NCBI GenBank assembly: GCA_024220505.1
Contig: JAKZZE010000021.1
Location: 496,001 to 560,000, forward strand
Source of the DNA: Rhizopus arrhizus
Lineage: Eukaryota > Mucoromycota > Mucoromycetes > Mucorales > Rhizopodaceae
Length of the DNA: 64,000 nucleotides
Direction: 5' to 3'
Part shown: in pieces, positions 58,579-64,000 of the stretch
Layout of the letters: every line of letters starts with the position of its first letter
How positions within the stretch are numbered: the first letter of the stretch is position 1
Made by a program: the position numbers and the translations under genes
Notes under the pieces: model-generated
What the model was told of the DNA's origin: nothing
The model's input: only the letters and a program-made list of their open reading frames with translations
Databases searched by the model: none

Positions 58579-58606
58579 TTTAGACTCGTCTACATCAACT
58601 ATAGTA

Positions 58607-58921
58607 ATATCAAAAGGTTAAAAAATATCAAAAGGTTAAAAAAAATATCAAAAAGTAAAAAATATATCAAATAGTTAAAAATTTGTCAAATAAGTAAAAT
58701 AATGACAATTTGTAAAGTGATTTACAAAACGTCAAAAATTAAAGCTTGAAAGAAGTTTCGGAGTTCATATCTTCATAATCATAGCTACAATATTGAACAA
58801 GGTTCAATATGGGGTACTCACAAGGCGCAATCATCATAACTTGCTTCGTCACAATGTTGTAATAGCTTGTTTTCTATTTAGGCCTTGTGTATTTATTGAG
58901 AGTTTAGAGTGATTTTGAATA
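58607..58921. repeat. Tandem ATATCAAAAGGTTAAAAA repeat and spacer
   Basis: About five diverging units of 17-20 bp (58607-58710), the right half of the array split by DIRS-B. AT-rich spacer to the next Tc1-like element. Confidence 0.75.
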
Positions 58922-58923
58922 TA

Positions 58924-60597
58924 CAGTGGGTGGACTAATTGTCCCAGTGTTTCAACTTTTTTTACTTTTGACACTGTAACTCGACCAATTCTTAGGCTAT
59001 ACCATTAGTCTTATACTCATTAGAAAGGTCACACTTCGTGCTACAAAATATCAAAGAACCGTTGCTCGGAGATTACACAGTCTGAGTTAATCAGCAATAG
59101 AAAAAAAAACACCGCACTGGGACAATTTTTCCGCTACCTGCTTATTTTGCAATGTGTTCTAAACATCGCCTACTTATCGATCATAAATCACCGGAACTAA
59201 TATACCAGTCTTATATATGATAATATATGACTCATATCTTTAATTTAAAGTATAAATAGCTTCACATTATCCTTTTTTTGTTACAATATTCTTAGTCTCT
59301 TTCTATACTGCACTTCTTACGACTTTGTCCTGCATCAAATGACTCTTACTATAAGCAAATCTGTTCAAAAACAAATCCAAATGTTTTTGGCTAGTAACAT
59401 AACATATGAACAAGTTATGGAACGCATTTCCGGATTGAAAAAGTCAACTTTAGGTAGGTATGCGAACAAGTTTTTTCCAAATCGAATGAAGGCAACCCCT
59501 GGTAGAAGAGCAACTATTGGTGAAACTACCAAGTCATACATCCGTATACAAATAATAAAGGATGAATTCAGGACAGCCAAAGCAGTACATCAATATCTGA
59601 ATGGTTTGGTGTATGCTATTAGTTATTTTAGAGTCTTGAAGCTTCTTAAAAGTATGAAATTCAGAGCTAAAATCAAAGCGAAGAAGCCTCTGCTCAGTAA
59701 ACAGCACAAGGAACGACATTTAGCATGGGCTATGGCCCACAAAGACTGGACAACCGATGACTGGAGGCGTATAATGTTTAGTGATGAGACTAAAGTCAAT
59801 GTTTTTGGATCAGACGGTTGCAAGTACTACTGGAGTCGACCAGAGGATGTATTGCAGCCTCATCACTTAGATCTTACAGTTAAAGGCAGCCAAGAAAGTG
59901 TCATGGTATGGGGTTGTATTACTTATGATGGCCCTGGGTATGCTTGTTGGATATATGACGGAACTATGAAAGCTGTGGATTATGTAAATATCTTGGAAAC
60001 TACACTTATGGACAGCCTAAAGTACTATAGATACAATCCTGAGGATATGTACTTTCAACAAGATAAGGATCCTGAGCACACTTCGAAGCTTGCTAAGCAA
60101 TGGTTTGTGCATAATAGCTTCAAGAGTGATCATATCTTTAGCTGGCCAGCCCAAAGTATCGATTTAAACCCTATTGAACACGTATGGCATCACCTTAAAC
60201 TCAAGCTGAGTGTATATGACATTAAGACTAAAGGAGTACATGAGTTATGGGAAAAAATAGAAAAAGAATGGAATACTTTTACAGTGGATGACTGTAGAAG
60301 ATATATAGATAGCATGACTGATCGTTGTAAAGCACCTATTAATGCTAAAGGGGGACATATCCGTTATTAAATAAAATTTATGTTCAAGCGGAAAAATTGT
60401 CCCAGTGCGGTGTTTTTTTTCTATTGCTGATTAACTCAGACTGTGTAATCTCCGAGCAACGGTTCTTTGATATTTTGTAGCACGAAGTGTGACCTTTCTA
60501 ATGAGTATAAGACTAATGGTATAGCCTAAGAATTGGTCGAGTTACAGTGTCAAAAGTAAAAAATCTTGAAACACTGGGACAATTAGTCCACCCACTG
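58924..60597 (+). mobile_element. Tc1-like element 3 (long TIR, intact ORF)
   Basis: 1674 bp flanked by TA (58922-58923, 60598-60599). TIRs are about 210 bp (58924-59133, 60388-60597), starting CAGTGGGTGGACTAATTGTC. The inner edge carries an inverted copy of the outer motif (TTGTCCCAGTG). The two TIRs are nearly identical. Confidence 0.94.
59339..60370 (+). CDS. Tc1-like (DD37E) transposase, full-length
   Basis: 343 aa with no stop or shift. The N-terminal paired-like DNA-binding region contains ITYEQVMERISGLKKSTLGR and GRRATIGETTKSYIR. DDE blocks: IMFSDETKVNVFGSDG (Asp), YFQQDKDPEHTSKLAKQWF (Asp) and WPAQSIDLNPIEHVWHHLK (Glu), with 37 residues between the last two. Conserved MVWGCITYDGPGYACWIYDG in the core. 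It departs from its sisters at QDN/PKH (QDKDPEH) and SPD (SID), so it may still be weak or dead despite the open frame. Cut-and-paste transposition at TA. Confidence 0.92.
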   Translation: MTLTISKSVQKQIQMFLASNITYEQVMERISGLKKSTLGRYANKFFPNRMKATPGRRATIGETTKSYIRIQIIKDEFRTAKAVHQYLNGLVYAISYFRVLKLLKSMKFRAKIKAKKPLLSKQHKERHLAWAMAHKDWTTDDWRRIMFSDETKVNVFGSDGCKYYWSRPEDVLQPHHLDLTVKGSQESVMVWGCITYDGPGYACWIYDGTMKAVDYVNILETTLMDSLKYYRYNPEDMYFQQDKDPEHTSKLAKQWFVHNSFKSDHIFSWPAQSIDLNPIEHVWHHLKLKLSVYDIKTKGVHELWEKIEKEWNTFTVDDCRRYIDSMTDRCKAPINAKGGHIRY

Positions 60598-60610
60598 TAA
60601 AGTAAAGTTA

Positions 60611-62269
60611 CAGTAGGTGGAAAAATGGTCCGGATGTTTTTAAATTATTCACAAATATCGCTATAGCTTTACCAAATCTCAATCAAATTGAACAGAACAA
60701 ACATTATTTTGAAGAGAAAACATTACTTTATCTTTAGTAAAAATTTAATATGTCACACAAAAGTTCAAAGGGAGCTACAAAAGATCAAATATTTCAGCAA
60801 CATCCGGACCATTTTTCAGGGTGCCCTATAGAATTTTAATTACCCAGATTGTTCAATGCTGCTGACTCAGAAGCCGTCAGTTTTGTCTCAGATGATTAAT
60901 AATACATTAGACTCGTATTAATAATCAAAAAAAAATATAAATATCTACTTTTTTTTGCTGATTTAGCACGTCTTCTTCTTCTTTCGTTATTATTGCTGTT
61001 TTATACAAATATGGTTCGCTCTTTGCCTTTGGATGTACAAGATAACATCAAGTCTTTACTCAAATCTGGTCATTCTTACTCATCCATTATAAAACGAGTG
61101 CCTGGAGTCAAGAAAAGCACCATCAGCGACTATAAGCGAAGGTGGTTTCCTAACATGGGGCCCCTTAAATCAGGCCGCAAGTCCGAAATTACTGCTACAA
61201 CCAAGTCCTACATCAGACGGTCAGTCATAACAGGTAAATTAAAGACGGGGGAGGATGTACAACGATATTTATGTGATGTTGGATGAGCAATTGGCTACTC
61301 TGCTTGCTTAAAACTTTTAAAATCGATGGGATTCCAGGCCCGTATTAAGAAGCGCAAGCCGTTTTTAAAGGCTATTCATATGAAAAAGCGAATTGCATGG
61401 GCCAACGCCCACAAGGATTGGACAAAAGATGATTGGCGTCGTATGGTATTCTCTGACGAGACTAAGGTAAACGTTTGGGGATCAGACGGTGTGAAATACT
61501 ACTGGAAGAGAGTAGGTGATAAGCTTCGATTCCACCATCTTGACTTAACAGTAAAAGGAGGTGGAGGCAGCGTTATGATGTGGGGCTGTATTACATACGA
61601 TGGTCCTGGGTATGCTTGTCGTATCTATGATGGAACAATGAAGAAAGAGGATTATGTACATATATTGGACACAACTCTAATGGACACCCTAAATTACTAC
61701 AATTATGACCCTAAAAACATCTACTTCCAGCAGGATAACGATCCGAAACATACGTCAAAGGTCGCAAAAGCTTGGTTTGAAGAAAACAACTTCGACAGCA
61801 AGTCTGTTTACAGTTGGCCAGCTCAGAGCCCTGATCTAAACCCGATTGAACACATTTGGCATCACCTGAAGCTAAGGTTAAGTGCGTATGAAACCAGAGC
61901 TAAAGGCGTACATGAACTATGGGATCGAATCGAAGAACAATGGGCGAGATTTACAAAAGATGATTGTAGAAATTATATAGACAGTATGCCGGATAGAATC
62001 AAGGCTGTTATTAAAGCAAAAGGGGGATATACGGACTACTAGCAGATATTATGGAGCACCCTGAAAAATGGTCCGGATGTTGCTGAAATATTTGATCTTT
62101 TGTAGCTCCCTTTGAACTTTTGTGTGACATATTAAATTTTTACTAAAGATAAAGTAATGTTTTCTCTTCAAAATAATGTTTGTTCTGTTCAATTTGATTG
62201 AGATTTGGTAAAGCTATAGCGATATTTGTGAATAATTTAAAAACATCCGGACCATTTTTCCACCTACTG
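60611..62269 (+). mobile_element. Tc1-like element 4 (long TIR)
   Basis: 1659 bp flanked by TA (60609-60610, 62270-62271). TIRs are about 214 bp (60611-60824, 62056-62269), starting CAGTAGGTGGAAAAATGGTC, again with an inverted copy of the outer motif at the inner edge. It begins 13 bp after element 3. Confidence 0.94.
60993..62042 (+). pseudogene. Tc1-like transposase with one nonsense codon
   Basis: Starts at 60993 or, more likely, at the internal MVRSLPLDVQDNIKSLLKSG at 61011, and reads through to 62042 in one frame apart from a TGA at 61284-61286 (after LCDVG, where sisters have H or Y). DDE blocks: MVFSDETKVNVWGSDG, YFQQDNDPKHTSKVAKAWF, WPAQSPDLNPIEHIWHHLK; 37-residue spacing. The catalytic part is otherwise the best preserved of the set. 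Confidence 0.9.
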
Positions 62270-63480
62270 TATATTTGGGTATTTTCTTGATAGGAGTGAC
62301 CACCAGATCTTGTTTTAAAGTAGATCAGTCTTGATGTAAAGATAATAATAGCTTGATATGTGTTTTAATAGAGTTACAATGAAGATATTTGGCTTCAAGG
62401 GACTTGACTTATTCTTGATATTTAGTAAATTAATAATAAAAGAGATTTGCTTTGAATGATATTTATTTAAGAATAAAAGCAGTGAAGTCTGTCAGAAGTA
62501 AATAAAATAACTGTTTTTATAGTTTTTATAAATTTTTAATATGCTTTAAATTTAAAGCATGTCTTGATTTTAATGCACCTTTCAATTTTCAACCTTGCAT
62601 TAATTTTTATGTACCTTCGGGTCAAAAATCAAAGTCTGCATCTTTACAATGTTGTAATATTGTTTGGGTTTATTGGGTTAAGGTTTAAATAAACAGAGAT
62701 TTGAGTTATAATTGATATATGAGTTGACTTTTTGTGAATTGGATTTGGCTTGATTCGCTTGATATAGTGACCACCAGATCTTGTAAAGTAGATCAATCTT
62801 GTTTTGATTCGTAAAAGGTTTGTTTAAAGTAAGAATAAAATAAAAAGGGATACAATGAAGATAGTTAGCTTCAAGGGACTTGACTTTGTAATTATAATAG
62901 AATATCAAAAGAGCTTTTTAAAAGGATAATTGATAAATTTATTCAAAGAAAAACAAAGTTGTAGATTTTGTAAGTAAAAGTTTTAAAGTGCAAAGATCGA
63001 AGTGAAGTTTTTATATCCTGAGGAATAAATCCTCAGTATTTATACTGTTTGGTGAGTTATTGTTTGGTCAGATTTGATTGGCAATATTAACTTTTGGATC
63101 GTTTGAAAAGATCGTACCAAAAGATCGTTCCTTTTGTTCGTTCAAAAAGTTGGTTCTTGTGTTGTTATTTGTATATAGATTGGCTTGTTGTAAGTGAGTT
63201 AATTTGAGTTAAGTTTGCTTGTGAAGCTTGATTGTAAGGTTAAGATAGCCTTGTAAGTTGTTGTTTTATATAGAATTTAAGCAGATGCTTGTTAAGTAGT
63301 GACCACCAGATCTTATTTGTAAGATCAATACGATGTTTCTTGATAAAAGTTAAAATAGAGTAAAAAGTTTAAGTGAACAGGGACTTTCTTGTTAAAGTTT
63401 GTTAATTATTGAGTAAAAATATATGATTTATTTAAACTGACTGACAATTTCTTCACAAAAAGATGGGATATATATATGAA
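62270..63480 (+). repeat. Second copy of the hairpin-box repeat cluster
   Basis: Box A at 62296, 62767 and 63299; box B at 62373 and 62851. These three units follow the same order as units at 41409, 42439 and 42860 of the left cluster, with high local identity (for example 62670-63050 versus 42340-42725, both ending CCTGAGGAATAAATCCTCAG). The unit at 41870 is missing here. No gene. Confidence 0.75.
63000..63060. repeat. Short hairpin CTGAGGAATAAATCCTCAG
   Basis: A perfect 8-bp stem (CTGAGGAT-type, CTGAGGA/TCCTCAG) with a small loop, repeated in the left cluster near 42697-42716. Possibly a transcript 3' end or processing signal of the repeat family; inference. Confidence 0.4.
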
Positions 63481-63573
63481 TAATATTTTTTTGTTTTCTT
63501 TTTAGCTTTTCTTATTTTTTTGACCTTTTTTATATTTTCAACTTTTTTTATCTTTTTAACATTTTTTATATTT

Positions 63574-63911
63574 TTAATTTTTTTTATCTTTCTGACTTGA
63601 CTCGGCTAATCTCTGTGTATCCTTATTACCATTTTCGTTACAGATTCCCGCACCACGGGAAGAATCGCCCACGATTCGTGTCCAGGGATCTACTTGCTTT
63701 ATCTTGTTAGCGAGGGCTCGATGGAAGCTGTAGCCAGGTAAGATTGTCTTTAACATTGTTTGCTTTATTGCTGAATATATTCCTACTGACTCTTTTGTGG
63801 ATCTTGGCTTAGCAAATCGAAAATGAGCCCAATGCCTTATGTTAGTTGCCAGTGTATCGCACAAGGTATCTCTTAAGATTAAAAGTTCTTCTATTTCTCG
63901 TATGGTGGTAG
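63574..63911 (-). pseudogene. Gag-like ORF fragment cut by a Tc1-like element
   Basis: A minus-strand frame reads REIEELLILRDTLCDTLATN, then HWAHFRFAKPRSTKESVGIY, AIKQTMLKTILPGYSFHRAL and VDPWTRIVGDSSRGAGICNE, ending with a basic tail QKDKKN. Layout (helices then basic tail) resembles retroelement ORF1 proteins, though no family is certain. The apparent start at 63939 lies in the adjoining Tc1-like TIR, so the real N-terminus is missing. Confidence 0.4.
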
Positions 63912-63913
63912 TA

Positions 63914-64000
63914 CAGTAGCGGACAAAACTGGTGCACAAAACTTAAAATTAACATTGTATCTCCGCCATATGTCTGCGACTTTTGTGGTATATACCATCT
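63914..64000. mobile_element. Left end of Tc1-like element 5, truncated by window
   Basis: TA (63912-63913) followed by CAGTAGCGGACAAAACTGGT, which matches the CAGT(A/G)G start of the other four elements. The rest lies beyond the window, so transposase and second TIR cannot be seen. Confidence 0.6.

Larger units (their letters stand above)
49454..58606 (+). mobile_element. DIRS-B: DIRS-type retroelement, split by two nested insertions
   Basis: Outer ends start TTGTTTGGCGTACC (49454) and end CAACTATAGTA (58606). ITRs lie at 49502-49620 and 58460-58578. The internal complementary region at 58282-58377 joins the complements of both ends at 58337/58338. Coding parts are gag (49643-49990 plus 53013-53285), RT N-terminal half (about 53290-53922), RT C-terminal half with RNase H and MT-like region (56004-57295) and recombinase (57260-58407). 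Interrupted by a foldback element (49991-53010) and another insertion (53923-55997). Without them the element is roughly 4 kb, like DIRS-A. A different subfamily from DIRS-A; the relic at 31.6 kb is closer to DIRS-B. Confidence 0.92.

Noticed and set aside
41221..63480. CRISPR-like array from evenly spaced boxes
   Set aside because: Units are 320-575 bp apart, spacers are related AT-rich repeats and the host is eukaryotic.

Overview
The window is nuclear DNA of a filamentous fungus, most likely Mucoromycota (Mucorales). The evidence is AT-rich sequence, many GT-AG introns of about 45-60 nt, fungal protein families (Snu66/SART1, MUB1/samB MYND protein, KTR/KRE2 mannosyltransferase, fumarylacetoacetase), and a load of tyrosine-recombinase (DIRS) retroelements, Tc1-like elements and a Fanzor relic. 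No tRNA, rRNA or CRISPR array was recognised.

The left part (about 1.6-27.6 kb) is a compact gene block. It starts at a broken LINE endonuclease and a 92-bp MITE. Then come a Dbl-homology RhoGEF (-), a fungal PPP1R21-like coiled-coil protein (-), a putatively N-myristoylated SAM methyltransferase (+), a two-TM protein (-), a GH15 trehalase-like hydrolase (-) and fumarylacetoacetase (-). After a dead DDE transposase follow Snu66/SART1 (+), a second RhoGEF (-) and an MCT-like MFS transporter (-). Exon joins were worked out by hand from splice sites and reading frame; several genes extend beyond their longest open frame. Apart from two Rho regulators in one block, no pathway clustering is evident.

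The middle (27.6-41.2 kb) is gene-poor. It holds unassigned coding fragments, a decayed DIRS pol region (31.6-33.9 kb), an intact MUB1/samB gene, and a decayed Fanzor (eukaryotic TnpB-like, OMEGA-type RNA-guided nuclease) at 36.6-39.4 kb. RuvC-I, RuvC-II, zinc-finger and RuvC-III landmarks of the Fanzor can still be read. A second copy of the MITE and an intact GT15 mannosyltransferase follow.

The right part (41.2-64 kb) is a nest of mobile DNA set in an unnamed AT-rich repeat family. Twelve copies of a hairpin box, all on the + strand, occur in the window, and a second box follows most of them. Into this went DIRS-A (43389-47677, ends and internal complementary region preserved), a 297-bp solo LTR with a 5-bp duplication, and DIRS-B (49454-58606). 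DIRS-B was then split twice. A 568-bp-arm foldback element in its gag carries a Tc1-like element in one arm. A non-autonomous element with a 7-bp duplication in its reverse transcriptase carries another Tc1-like element. Two more Tc1-like elements lie to the right, 13 bp apart, and a fifth starts at the window edge. Insertion order can be read directly from target duplications and restored frames.
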